A stretch of DNA of 28,849 nt. Source: an uncultured Prevotella sp. GTDB taxonomy: Bacteria; Bacteroidota; Bacteroidia; Bacteroidales; Bacteroidaceae. The notes beneath the pieces are model-generated. The model had not been told where the DNA came from. It ran no database searches and saw only the letters and a list, made by a program, of their open reading frames with translations. How positions within the stretch are numbered: position 1 is the first letter of the stretch; each line of letters starts with the position of its first letter. The translations under genes and the position numbers were made by a program. Shown piece by piece: positions 7,708-17,053 of this stretch. Location of the stretch: NCBI GenBank assembly GCA_947072805.1, contig CAMTJK010000004.1:1-28849 (forward strand), in the 5' to 3' direction.

Positions 7708-9039
7708 ATGAAAAGAATAGTGATACTGGGAGCAGGCGAAAGCGGCACAGGAGCAGCCGTACTCGCAAAGAAAGAGGGCTTCGACGTGTTTGTCTCGGAC
7801 ATGTCCGCCATAAGTGACAAATACAAAAAGATGCTCAACGAACGCAACATCGAATGGGAGGAAGGCACGCATACGGCAGAGAAGATTCTCAACGCCGACG
7901 AGATAATAAAGAGCCCGGGCATTCCCGACACCGCACCCATGATAGTCAGGATAAAGGAAAAGGGCATACGCATAATCAGCGAAATAGAATTTGCCGGCAG
8001 ATACACCGACTCGAAGATGATCTGCATAACGGGAAGCAACGGCAAGACAACCACCACTTCGCTCATTTACCACATATTCAAGGAGGCAGGATATGATGCC
8101 GGACTTGCAGGAAACATAGGCAACTCACTCGCACTGCAGGTTGCCGAAGAGCCACACGAGTATTATATAATAGAATTAAGCTCGTTCCAGCTCGACAACA
8201 TGTACGATTTCCGCGCAAACATAGCCATCCTGCTAAACATCACACCCGATCACCTCGACCGCTACGAGAACTGCATGCAGAACTACGTGGACTCGAAGAT
8301 GAGAATCATACAGAACCAGACACCGGCTGACGCCTTCATCTACTGGAACGACGACCCGATAATAAGACGAGAACTGGCAAAATACGACATCAAGGCTGTA
8401 CAATGCCCGTTCTCTGAACTGAAAGAAAGGGGCTCGATAGGATATATCGAGGAAGGACAATACAAGATAGAGAAGCCTACGCCGTTCAATATGGAGCAGG
8501 AACAGCTGAGCCTCACGGGCAAGCACAACATATACAACAGCCTAGCCGCCGGAATAGCCACCGACATAGCCGGCATAAAGAAAGAGGTGATAAGGAAAAG
8601 CCTGAGCGACTTCCCAGGAGTGGAACACAGACTGGAAAAGGTGACAACGGTAAGAGGCGTACTTTATGTGAACGACTCGAAAGCCACCAACGTGGATGCC
8701 TGTTGGTATGCGCTGGAAAGCATGAAAACAAAGGTGGTACTCATCATTGGCGGCAAGGATAAAGGCAACGATTATACCACGATAAAGCCTCTCGTAGCCG
8801 AGAAATGCTCGGCACTGGTGTACCTCGGAGCCGATAACGCCAAGCTGCACGCCAACTTCGACGACCTCGGACTGCCGGTAAGAGACACGCACTCAATGGA
8901 AGAATGTGTGAATGCGTGCTACGAACTGGCAAAGACGGGCGAGACGGTGCTGCTCAGCCCATGCTGCGCAAGCTTCGACCTGTTCAAGAACATGGAAGAT
9001 AGAGGCGAACAGTTCAAGACTCTCGTAAGAAACCTTTAG
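7708..9039 (+). CDS. murD: UDP-MurNAc-L-alanine:D-glutamate ligase MurD
   Basis: MurD is the cytoplasmic ATP-dependent ligase that adds D-glutamate to UDP-MurNAc-L-Ala. From the ATG at 7708 it has 443 residues, close to E. coli MurD (438): an N-terminal nucleotide-binding fold (IVILGAGESGTG), the P-loop GSNGKTTTT (109-117), the central motif NITPDHLDRY, and the C-terminal domain with VNDSKATN and LSPCCASFDLF. An in-frame ATG at 7654, 4 bp after mraY, would add 18 residues (MALPTEEYAQYNSIKDLT) that are not part of the usual fold. I prefer 7708 because MKRIVILGAGESG is the expected N-terminus, but translational coupling at 7654 is possible. The next gene, ftsW, follows after 111 bp. Confidence 0.92.
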   Translation: MKRIVILGAGESGTGAAVLAKKEGFDVFVSDMSAISDKYKKMLNERNIEWEEGTHTAEKILNADEIIKSPGIPDTAPMIVRIKEKGIRIISEIEFAGRYTDSKMICITGSNGKTTTTSLIYHIFKEAGYDAGLAGNIGNSLALQVAEEPHEYYIIELSSFQLDNMYDFRANIAILLNITPDHLDRYENCMQNYVDSKMRIIQNQTPADAFIYWNDDPIIRRELAKYDIKAVQCPFSELKERGSIGYIEEGQYKIEKPTPFNMEQEQLSLTGKHNIYNSLAAGIATDIAGIKKEVIRKSLSDFPGVEHRLEKVTTVRGVLYVNDSKATNVDACWYALESMKTKVVLIIGGKDKGNDYTTIKPLVAEKCSALVYLGADNAKLHANFDDLGLPVRDTHSMEECVNACYELAKTGETVLLSPCCASFDLFKNMEDRGEQFKTLVRNL

Positions 9040-9150
9040 AAAAAAAGAACTGCCGACACAGCACACCAACAATCTCTACACCACATACAACCGAGAGAAA
9101 GATTAAGCCCGGGCATAGGAGACAGCAACAGAAAAGACAGGAAACAGAAT

Positions 9151-10446
9151 ATGAAAATAAGCAATTTATTCAAAGGCGACAAAGGCATCTGGATGGTGTT
9201 CTTCTTCCTTTGCGTGATAAGCGTAATAGAAGTGTTCAGCGCATCGAGCGGACTGACATACAAGAGCAACACCTTCATCATGCCCATCATCAAGCACTCC
9301 GGCACGCTCATCTTCGGCGTGTTCGCAACCGTGGTCATCTTGAACATTCCGTGCCGCTACTTCAAGCTGATGACGCCCTTCCTGCTCGTCTTTTCTGCCG
9401 TCACACTGCTGTGGGTGCTCTTCGCCGGCGAAAACATCAACGGAGCGCAGCGAGTAATAAACATACCGGGATTCTCGTTCCAACCATCAGAGATTGCCAA
9501 AGGCACCACCATACTTGCCGTGGCACAGATTCTGAGCGCAATGCAACTTGAACACGGAGCCGACAGAAAGGCTTTCAAATATATTCTCTGGCTATCCGGC
9601 CCCATCTGCTTCCTCATAATGCTCGAAAATCTATCCACCGCCGTGCTGCTCGCCTTTGTTGTGGTGCTGATGATGTTTATAGGCAGAGTGCCGATGGTGC
9701 AGCTGGGCAAACTGATGGGCCTTGCCGTGGCATGCGTGGCATTTGTACTGATAATGGTGATGGCTCTGGGACACGACACGCACGAAGAGGAGAAGAAAGT
9801 CAATAAGACAGAGCTTACCGCCAAGACGAAGAAAGAACCTGCAAAAAAACGCAACGCAGTAGAGAAGTTATTCCACCGTGCCGATACGTGGAAAACGAGA
9901 ATAATGAAGTTTACCGACAAGAAGGAAATACCGCCAAAGGACTACGACCTCGACAAGGATGCGCAAGTGGCTCATGCCAACATTGCCATCGTATCGAGCA
10001 ACATCATAGGCAAGGGACCGGGCAACTCCGTGGAACGCGACTTCCTCTCGCAGGCTTTCTCTGACTTCATCTACGCCATAATAATAGAAGAGCTTGGCGT
10101 AGTGGGGGCTGCCTTCGTTGCCCTCCTCTATATCATACTATTGTTCAGAACGGGACGCATAGCCAACCGCTGCGAAAACTACTTTCCAGCACTGCTTGCC
10201 ATGGGACTGGCTCTGCTGCTGGTGGTTCAAGCAACCTTCAACATGCTTGTGGCGGTGGGTTTCGTGCCGGTGACGGGACAACCGCTACCCCTTATCAGCA
10301 AGGGCGGAACCTCCACAATACTTAATTGCGCCTACATCGGCGCCATACTAAGCATAAGCCGCTCGGCAAAGAAGAGAGACAAACAGGTTGATGACGAATA
10401 TCTGACCCCCGAAATAGCAGGCGACGCGAAGATTGTAAACGAATAA
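9151..10446 (+). CDS. ftsW: Septal peptidoglycan glycosyltransferase FtsW (SEDS family)
   Basis: FtsW polymerises lipid II at the septum and works as a pair with FtsI. The 431-residue protein is polytopic and carries SEDS signatures: NGAQRVI (97-103), QPSE (111-114), DFIYAIIIEELG (305-316), whose Asp and Glu residues fall in the catalytic region, and GQPLPLISKGGTS (376-388). A strongly charged Lys- and Glu-rich insertion of about 25-30 residues (about 209-237) lies in the large loop after the seventh membrane segment. It is not part of the core fold and resembles a Bacteroidota extension. FtsW and RodA are hard to separate by sequence alone; the position between murD and murG in the dcw cluster supports FtsW. 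Confidence 0.92.
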   Translation: MKISNLFKGDKGIWMVFFFLCVISVIEVFSASSGLTYKSNTFIMPIIKHSGTLIFGVFATVVILNIPCRYFKLMTPFLLVFSAVTLLWVLFAGENINGAQRVINIPGFSFQPSEIAKGTTILAVAQILSAMQLEHGADRKAFKYILWLSGPICFLIMLENLSTAVLLAFVVVLMMFIGRVPMVQLGKLMGLAVACVAFVLIMVMALGHDTHEEEKKVNKTELTAKTKKEPAKKRNAVEKLFHRADTWKTRIMKFTDKKEIPPKDYDLDKDAQVAHANIAIVSSNIIGKGPGNSVERDFLSQAFSDFIYAIIIEELGVVGAAFVALLYIILLFRTGRIANRCENYFPALLAMGLALLLVVQATFNMLVAVGFVPVTGQPLPLISKGGTSTILNCAYIGAILSISRSAKKRDKQVDDEYLTPEIAGDAKIVNE

Positions 10447-10784
10447 AAGGCACAAAAATTCCACTGAAAGTTACTGCATAATGCGAAATAATCGCTAACT
10501 TTGCAAAACTCTTATATATATAATAAGGTATACCCGCAGAATCATCACGTATTCTTCGCCTGCCGATAGCGTCGCAACAGATTTATCACACCGACGGGAG
10601 CTGAAAACAACACCCACAGGAGCACAAGACGACGACCGCCGTAACGGAAACAAAGCCGGCAAAAACGGATTGAATGACGGCATGGCTGCATAACAAGGCA
10701 AGGCACAGCCACCCATATTACAACTGCTACGATGCGCAGAACGCACGTTAGGCTAACAAGGTATCACATATTAAATATCGAGGT
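10447..10784 (+). promoter_or_regulatory. 338-bp gap with candidate internal promoter and long murG leader
   Basis: This is the largest gap inside the dcw cluster. TAACTTTG at 10496-10503 is an exact Bacteroidota -7 box; no clear -33 TTTG precedes it. If used, transcription would start near 10508 and leave a leader of about 275 nt before murG. The leader holds a possible 25-codon open frame (10674-10751, starting MTAWLHNK) and no clear terminator. Neither the promoter nor the peptide is proven. Confidence 0.45.
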
Positions 10785-11909
10785 ATGGAGAACGACTTGA
10801 GAATAATCATCAGCGGAGGCGGAACCGGAGGACACATTTTTCCGGCTGTATCCATCGCCAACGCTATAAAGGCTCTGCGTCCTGACGCAAAAATTCACTT
10901 TGTGGGCGCTCTGGGACGCATGGAGATGCAGCGCGTACCCGATGCCGGCTATGAGATAACAGGCCTGCCGGTACGCGGACTCATACGCCCCCTGTGGTCA
11001 CTACGCAACATTGGCGTGCTCCTGGACTATCTGAAGAGCAAACGGATGGTAAGAAAGGTTATAAAAGACTTCCGACCTGACGCAGCCGTGGGCGTGGGAG
11101 GATATGCAAGCGCTGCCACCCTAAAAGCCGCTCACGACATGGGAATACCATGCCTCATACAGGAACAGAACTCATATGCAGGCGTAACCAACAAGATGCT
11201 GGCAAAAAGCGCCGACCGGATATGCGTGGCATACGACGGTATGGAACGATTCTTCCCTGCCGAAAAAATAATGAAAACAGGAAATCCTGTAAGGCAGTCG
11301 ATGCTGGAAAACACGATGACGCGCAAGGAAGCAGTGGAAAGCTACGGACTGGACCCCAACAAGCGCACAATACTCTTCGTGGGAGGAAGCCTCGGAGCAA
11401 GAACAATAAACGACAGCGTAACCGGATACGCCGACAAGCTGCTTAAAGGAAGAGATGACATACAGGTAATTCTGCAAACAGGAAAATACTATCACAAGAG
11501 TGTTTTGGACAAACTCGAGGAAACAGGCAAACCCGACAATCTGCTCGTAACCGACTTTATAGGCGACATGCCCACGGCATACAAGGCTGCAGACCTCGTG
11601 GTAAGCCGCGCCGGAGCAAGCAGCATATCTGAATTCTGCATGCTGGGCAAACCCGTAATACTCGTACCGAGCCCTAACGTTGCCGAAGACCACCAGATGA
11701 AAAACGCCAAGGCACTGGAGACGAAAGGTGCCGCATACTGCGTGAAAGACAGTGAAGCTGCCGGCAAACTACTGCAGATGGCCATCGATACCGTAACAAA
11801 AGACAACGAACTGGATAGGCTCTCGGATAATATAAAGAAGCTCGCCCTACCCGACTCGGCCGACATCATAGCCAAGGAAGTGCTGAAGCTGGCAGAGGGA
11901 AAACAGTAA
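10785..11909 (+). CDS. murG: Lipid II synthase MurG (N-acetylglucosaminyltransferase)
   Basis: MurG adds GlcNAc from UDP-GlcNAc to lipid I on the inner face of the membrane, giving lipid II. The 374-residue protein has the N-terminal glycine-rich loop GGGTGGHIFPA (11-21, including the conserved His17), a second Gly-rich motif VGVGGYAS, then GGSLGAR at the start of the C-terminal domain and the UDP-GlcNAc-binding stretch SRAGASSISEF followed by AEDHQMKNA. Length is normal (E. coli 355). A 338-bp gap with a candidate promoter precedes it, while murC follows after only 21 bp, so murG may lead a second transcription unit through ftsZ. Confidence 0.95.
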   Translation: MENDLRIIISGGGTGGHIFPAVSIANAIKALRPDAKIHFVGALGRMEMQRVPDAGYEITGLPVRGLIRPLWSLRNIGVLLDYLKSKRMVRKVIKDFRPDAAVGVGGYASAATLKAAHDMGIPCLIQEQNSYAGVTNKMLAKSADRICVAYDGMERFFPAEKIMKTGNPVRQSMLENTMTRKEAVESYGLDPNKRTILFVGGSLGARTINDSVTGYADKLLKGRDDIQVILQTGKYYHKSVLDKLEETGKPDNLLVTDFIGDMPTAYKAADLVVSRAGASSISEFCMLGKPVILVPSPNVAEDHQMKNAKALETKGAAYCVKDSEAAGKLLQMAIDTVTKDNELDRLSDNIKKLALPDSADIIAKEVLKLAEGKQ

Positions 11910-11930
11910 CATCAACCCATCTCACAACCA

Positions 11931-13304
11931 ATGGAACTCAAAGACATAAGAGCTGTTTATTTTATAGGCGCCGGAGGTATAGGCATGAGCGCCATTGCAC
12001 GCTACTTTATCAGCAGGGGCGTTGTGGTGGCAGGCTACGACAAGACGCCATCGGAACTTACCGGACAGCTCGAAAAGGAGGGAATGCTGATTCACTACGA
12101 CGAAAATATCGACGAGATACCACACGCCTGCAAACAGAAAAAAACGTGCCTCGTGATATACACACCGGCTATTCCCAACGAACACAAGGAACTGCAGTAC
12201 TTTCGCAGCGAAGGCTTCGAGATACAGAAGCGCGCACAGGTACTAGGCACACTTACACGTTCGCACAAGGCACTGTGCGTGGCTGGAACTCACGGCAAGA
12301 CAACAACATCAGCCATGTGCGCGCACATCATGCACCAGAGCCATGCAGACTGCAACGCATTTCTCGGAGGTATCTCAAAGAACTACGGCACAAACTATAT
12401 ACTCAGCAAAAGCGACTATGTGGTGATAGAGGCTGACGAATTTGACCGCTCTTTCCACTGGCTAACGCCATGGATAAGCGTAATAACAGCAACCGACGCC
12501 GACCACCTGGACATATATGGCACCAAGGAGGCTTATCTGGATAGCTTCCGCAAATATTCTTCACTAATACAACCCGGCGGCGCACTGATAATACACCGCG
12601 GACTGGAAATGAAAGAAGAACTGCAGGAGGGCGTAAGACGCTTCGACTACAGTCTGGACAAAGGCGATTTTCACGCCGAAAACATAAGAATAGGCGGCGG
12701 AGAAATTACCTTCGACTTCATCTCACCCATAGAGAACGTGAAAGATGTACAGCTCGGACAGCCAGTTCCCATCAACATCGAAAACGGAGTGGCGGCAATG
12801 GCAATGGCACAGCTGTGCGGATGTACGGCAGCCGAACTGAAATATGGTATGCAGACTTACGGAGGAGTGGACAGACGATTCGACTTCAAGATAAAGAACG
12901 AACGGCAGGTGCTGCTAAGCGACTACGCACATCACCCGAAAGAGATATACCAAAGCGCCAAAAGCATCAGAGAACTGTACGCAGACAGAAAAATCACAGC
13001 CATATTCCAACCACACCTGTACACCCGTACACGCGACTTCTACAAGGACTTTGCCGATGCTCTGAGCCAACTCGACGAGGTTGTACTGTGCGACATCTAT
13101 CCGGCAAGGGAACAACCTATACCCGGAGTGACGTCGAAACTGATTTACGACAACCTCAAGGATGGAGTGAAGAAAGAAATGATAGAAAAGAACAGCGTTC
13201 TCGACTATGTGAAAGCCCACAACTTTGACGTGCTCGTGATACTCGGCGCCGGCGACCTTGACAACTACGTTCCGCAAATAGCCAAAATACTGCAAGCAAG
13301 ATGA
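11931..13304 (+). CDS. murC: UDP-N-acetylmuramate:L-alanine ligase MurC
   Basis: MurC is the cytoplasmic ATP-dependent ligase that attaches L-alanine to UDP-MurNAc, the first peptide step. The 457-residue protein shows the N-terminal UDP-binding GIGMSAIA motif (16-23), the Mur ligase P-loop VAGTHGKTTTS (117-127; the GTHGKTT form is typical of MurC), EADEFDRSF and DHLDIYG in the central domain, and DYAHHPKEI in the C-terminal domain. It follows murG by 21 bp and overlaps the ftsQ start by 4 bp (ATGA at 13301-13304), so the two are translationally coupled. No ddl lies between murC and ftsQ, unlike in E. coli. Confidence 0.96.
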   Translation: MELKDIRAVYFIGAGGIGMSAIARYFISRGVVVAGYDKTPSELTGQLEKEGMLIHYDENIDEIPHACKQKKTCLVIYTPAIPNEHKELQYFRSEGFEIQKRAQVLGTLTRSHKALCVAGTHGKTTTSAMCAHIMHQSHADCNAFLGGISKNYGTNYILSKSDYVVIEADEFDRSFHWLTPWISVITATDADHLDIYGTKEAYLDSFRKYSSLIQPGGALIIHRGLEMKEELQEGVRRFDYSLDKGDFHAENIRIGGGEITFDFISPIENVKDVQLGQPVPINIENGVAAMAMAQLCGCTAAELKYGMQTYGGVDRRFDFKIKNERQVLLSDYAHHPKEIYQSAKSIRELYADRKITAIFQPHLYTRTRDFYKDFADALSQLDEVVLCDIYPAREQPIPGVTSKLIYDNLKDGVKKEMIEKNSVLDYVKAHNFDVLVILGAGDLDNYVPQIAKILQAR

Positions 13305-14062
13305 CATTCAACTGGAAAGGCACCATATTTGTTACCATCGACATCGTGATAGCCGTCTATCTGGTGTTCGCCGTAACGGCTTTCAACGAGCCGGACGACG
13401 GAAACATGACGTGCTCCCAGTTGAAAATAAGCATAAGTGACGACATTGTGGACGGATTTCTCGACGATGCCGAGATAAAGAAAATACTCGAGCGCAACAA
13501 GCTTTACCCCGTAGGACAGAAGATGAGAAGCATAAGCGCACGACAAATAGAAGAAACCCTGAAGGAAAGTCCGTTCATAGATAAGGTGCAATGCCATAAG
13601 ACACCCGGCGGACACGTCTGCATCTCACTGACACAACGCATGCCTCTCATCAGGGTGAAAGCCGACAACGGCGACGATTACTACATAGACAGCCGCGGAG
13701 GCGTGATGCCCAACACAAAATATACCACCGACATCATCATCGCGACTGGCAAGATAAGCCGTCAATATGCAACAAAGGTACTTACACCCGTAGGCAACCG
13801 TATAGTGAAAAACAAGTTCTGGCAGAACCAGATAGTGCAACTCAACGTGCTCGATGACGGAACGCTGGAAGCTGTGCCACGTGTAGGCGACCACATAATA
13901 TACTTCGGACCTCCCAATCACATAGACAGGAAACTCGACCGGCTTGAGAAGTTCTACAAATACGGTCTTAACCAAGCCGGCTGGAATAAGTACTCATATA
14001 TTAATCTCGAGTTTGGCAATCAGATAATCTGCAAGAAACGTCAGTTCGCAAAAAGCCACTGA
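13301..14062 (+). CDS. ftsQ: Cell division protein FtsQ
   Basis: FtsQ is a bitopic inner-membrane protein that links the early Z-ring proteins to FtsB-FtsL and the septal synthases. The 253-residue protein has a short cytoplasmic tail, one membrane segment (about 8-28, TIFVTIDIVIAVYLVFAVTA) and a periplasmic region whose first part (about 40-115) fits a POTRA-like fold, ending in SPFIDKVQCHKTPGGHVCI. Similarity to other FtsQ proteins is low, as usual for the family; the call rests on topology and on the position between murC and ftsA. Its ATG overlaps the murC stop. Most of the protein should lie in the periplasm. Confidence 0.85.
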   Translation: MTFNWKGTIFVTIDIVIAVYLVFAVTAFNEPDDGNMTCSQLKISISDDIVDGFLDDAEIKKILERNKLYPVGQKMRSISARQIEETLKESPFIDKVQCHKTPGGHVCISLTQRMPLIRVKADNGDDYYIDSRGGVMPNTKYTTDIIIATGKISRQYATKVLTPVGNRIVKNKFWQNQIVQLNVLDDGTLEAVPRVGDHIIYFGPPNHIDRKLDRLEKFYKYGLNQAGWNKYSYINLEFGNQIICKKRQFAKSH

Positions 14063-14112
14063 CAACAGAAAAAATCATATCATAAAGACAAAACAAAGAA
14101 TCGACTATAAAG

Positions 14113-15564
14113 ATGGCAGCAAAGGACTTTATCGTAGCAATTGAACTCGGCTCATCAAAGATGACGGGTATCGCAGGAAAGAAGAATCCCGACGGCAGCA
14201 TCAACGTGCTCGCCGTTATAAAGGAAGACTCTTCGTCGTTCATTCGCAAGGGCGTTATCTACAACATAGACAAGACCGCCCTATGTATCACCGGCATTGT
14301 AAACAAGCTGGAGGCACAACTGAAAGCCCGTATCACACAAGTCTACGTAGGAGTGGGCGGACAGTCGATAAGAAGTGTGAAGAACGTAATATCAAGAGAC
14401 TTGCCATCCGACACCAAAGTGACGCAAGACCTGGTGATAGACCTTATGGACAACAACCGCAACTGGGTGTATTCAGACCAGGAGATACTCGACGTCGCCG
14501 TGCAGGAGTACAAGGTTGATTCACAGGCACAAATCGACCCGGTGGGCATTCAGTGCAACCACATAGAAGGAAACTTCCTGAACATTCTCCAGCGGAAATC
14601 TTTCTACAAGGTGCTCAACAAGTGCTTTGAAACCGCAGAGATTAATGTTGCAGAGATGTACCTCGCTCCCCTGGCTCTGGCAGACAGCGTATTGACAGAA
14701 GCAGAGAAGCGCTCGGGATGCGCACTTGTAGATATAGGCGCCGACACTACCACCATTTCGGTGTTCAGCAAGAACATACTAAGATATCTTGCCGTCATTC
14801 CTCTCGGCGGAAACAACATAACAAAAGACATCACTTCGCTGCAAATGGAGGAGTGTGAAGCTGAAAAGATGAAACTTAAATACGGCAGTGCCTTCACCGA
14901 AAACAACGAAATAGATGATACTCTCAAGCTCTCCATCGATGCGGACAGACAGGTGGAAAGCCGCAAATTCATAGAGATAGTGGAAAGCCGCATGGAAGAA
15001 ATCATCGAAAACGTGTGGTGCCAGATTCCTGCCGAATATTGTGACAAGCTGCTCGGAGGAATCATACTCACCGGTGGCGGCGCTAATCTGAAGAATACGG
15101 AAAAGGCTTTCTGCAACCACACCCGCATTGACAAGATACGCACGGCAAAATTCGTCACCCACACCATCACCTCGTCAAACAGCGAAATCAATGCAAAGAA
15201 CGGAATGATGAATACCTTGCTCGGACTGCTGGCAAAGGGCGATATCAACTGCGCCGGAGAAGACATAGATCCGGACGACCTGTTCAACAATACCAAGCCT
15301 ACGGCTTCGACACTTGCCGAGGCACGCGCAAAAAATCCGAGAAAACAGTCGGAAATTCCCACCGGAGTAATTCTCACCGAAGCTGAAAAACAGGCAGCCG
15401 AAGAGGAAGAACGCAAGAAGAAAGAAGAGGAAGAACGCATAGCCAACGAGAAAAAAGCCGAGGAGGAACGCCTGCGTGAAGAAGAACGCAAGAAGAACAG
15501 CAAGATAAACAAACTGCTCAACTGGGCGAAAGTGATGGGCAAGAGAATGATGGAGGAGGAATAA
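14113..15564 (+). CDS. ftsA: Cell division protein FtsA
   Basis: FtsA is an actin-like ATPase that tethers FtsZ to the membrane. The 483-residue protein begins with the actin-fold phosphate-1 loop (IVAIELGSSKMTGIAG, about 7-22), contains the SHS2 (1C) domain, then LVDIGADTTTISVF (phosphate 2) and GIILTGGGANL (adenosine motif). The C-terminus carries a long charged stretch rich in Glu, Lys and Arg (about 415-463, coiled-coil-like) and ends in an amphipathic helix INKLLNWAKVMGKRMMEEE (465-483), the likely membrane-targeting sequence. Compared with E. coli FtsA (420 residues) the extra length is in that charged linker. It lies 89 bp before ftsZ. Confidence 0.94.
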   Translation: MAAKDFIVAIELGSSKMTGIAGKKNPDGSINVLAVIKEDSSSFIRKGVIYNIDKTALCITGIVNKLEAQLKARITQVYVGVGGQSIRSVKNVISRDLPSDTKVTQDLVIDLMDNNRNWVYSDQEILDVAVQEYKVDSQAQIDPVGIQCNHIEGNFLNILQRKSFYKVLNKCFETAEINVAEMYLAPLALADSVLTEAEKRSGCALVDIGADTTTISVFSKNILRYLAVIPLGGNNITKDITSLQMEECEAEKMKLKYGSAFTENNEIDDTLKLSIDADRQVESRKFIEIVESRMEEIIENVWCQIPAEYCDKLLGGIILTGGGANLKNTEKAFCNHTRIDKIRTAKFVTHTITSSNSEINAKNGMMNTLLGLLAKGDINCAGEDIDPDDLFNNTKPTASTLAEARAKNPRKQSEIPTGVILTEAEKQAAEEEERKKKEEEERIANEKKAEEERLREEERKKNSKINKLLNWAKVMGKRMMEEE

Positions 15565-15653
15565 GTATCCGGATAGCCTGCAAACCTACTCACGAAAGGC
15601 GGAAAACGTAAAAAATAAAACAATAGAACCACAACAATAACGACGATAGCGAT

Positions 15654-16985
15654 ATGACAACAAACAATAATATGCCGGACATTGTTGATTTCGGCGCTCC
15701 CGAGAACGAGCACAGCATAATAAAAGTCATCGGTGTGGGCGGTGGCGGCGGCAACGCGGTGAACCACATGTACAGAGAAGGCATACACGACGTGTCGTTT
15801 GTACTATGTAACACCGACAACCAGGCTCTCAATGACTCTCCGGTTCCGGTGCGTCTGCAGCTCGGAAAAGAGGGACTGGGAGCCGGCAACAAACCCGAAA
15901 AGGCGCGTCTGGCTGCCGAAGAGAGCATTGACGACATAAAAAACATGCTCAACGACGGCACACGCATGGCATTCATAACAGCCGGAATGGGTGGCGGTAC
16001 CGGCACCGGAGCAGCACCGGTCATAGCCCGCATATCAAAGGAAATGGGCATACTGACCGTAGGAATCGTGACCATACCCTTCAGATTTGAAGGAGCAAAG
16101 AAAATAGACCAGGCTCTCGACGGCGTGGAAGAAATGGAAAAGCACGTCGATGCCCTGCTGGTCATAAACAACGAACGATTACGCGAAATTTATCCCGACC
16201 TATCGCTCATGGCGGCCTTTGGCAAGGCTGACGACACTCTCAGCGTGGCGGCAAAATCGATAGCAGAAATCATAACCGTACACGGAATAATCAATCTCGA
16301 CTTCAACGACGTGAAGACAGTACTGCAAGACGGCGGCGTCGCCATCATGTCTACAGGATACGGCGAGGGCGAAGACCGAGTAAAGAAAGCCATCGATGAT
16401 GCTCTCAACTCACCGCTGCTCAACGACAACGACGTGTTCAACTCAAAGAAGATTCTACTCTCTATTGCTTTCAATGAGGAACGCGACGGAAAAGACAACT
16501 TCATGATGGAGGAAATGAACTATGTGCATGACTTCATGAACAAGTTCGGCGACTTCGAAATAAAATGGGGTGTGGCTACCGACCCAGAGCTAGGCAAGAA
16601 AGTAAAGGTTACCATACTCGCCACAGGCTTCGGAATAAGGAACGTGGACGGAATGAGCAAACGCATACAGAGACACACGCAAGAAGAGGCCGACCTCATA
16701 GCCGAGGCACAAGAAAAGGAACGGCTCAAACAGGAACGCCGCGGACAGTACTACAGCGACGAGAACAAGAGCATGAAGCACAAGCGCCGCCCAAACATAT
16801 TCCTCTTCCGTGCCGAAGATCTTGACAACGACGATGTAATCTCCGCCGTAGAATCTACACCTACTTATAAACGCACGCGCGAGGTGCTGGACAACATACG
16901 CCACCAGGCGAACGGAGACAACTTCAACGAACACACAGCCGAGGAAACAAAGGAACCCACACTGGGCACAATATCGTTTACCTGA
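15654..16985 (+). CDS. ftsZ: Cell division GTPase FtsZ
   Basis: FtsZ is the tubulin-like GTPase that forms the Z-ring. The 443-residue protein has the nucleotide-binding loop IGVGGGGGNAVNHM (26-39), the tubulin signature GGGTGTG (113-119), NNERL, and the catalytic T7 loop NLDFNDV (214-220, with Asp216 and Asp219). The GTPase and C-terminal domains end near residue 330, followed by a charged linker. The C-terminal conserved peptide that binds FtsA is not obvious: PTYKR at 403-407 is the best candidate, but about 36 residues follow it. It is the last division gene of the cluster. A small CACAGT/ACTGTG hairpin lies just after the stop without a T-run, so transcription may continue into yqeY. Confidence 0.97.
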   Translation: MTTNNNMPDIVDFGAPENEHSIIKVIGVGGGGGNAVNHMYREGIHDVSFVLCNTDNQALNDSPVPVRLQLGKEGLGAGNKPEKARLAAEESIDDIKNMLNDGTRMAFITAGMGGGTGTGAAPVIARISKEMGILTVGIVTIPFRFEGAKKIDQALDGVEEMEKHVDALLVINNERLREIYPDLSLMAAFGKADDTLSVAAKSIAEIITVHGIINLDFNDVKTVLQDGGVAIMSTGYGEGEDRVKKAIDDALNSPLLNDNDVFNSKKILLSIAFNEERDGKDNFMMEEMNYVHDFMNKFGDFEIKWGVATDPELGKKVKVTILATGFGIRNVDGMSKRIQRHTQEEADLIAEAQEKERLKQERRGQYYSDENKSMKHKRRPNIFLFRAEDLDNDDVISAVESTPTYKRTREVLDNIRHQANGDNFNEHTAEETKEPTLGTISFT

Positions 16986-17053
16986 CCACAGTCGCGACAC
17001 TGTGACAGAAGGCTGGATAGATCATCCTGAAAGAAAAACAAAAAAGAAACATT

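Noticed and set aside
10495..10746. 83-codon - strand frame in the ftsW-murG gap
   Set aside because: No domain, no start signal, and Arg/Ser/Cys-rich composition; it overlaps the candidate promoter.
16987..17004. Hairpin CACAGT/ACTGTG after ftsZ as a terminator
   Set aside because: The 6-bp stem is not followed by a T-run, and the YqeY gene follows closely on the same strand.
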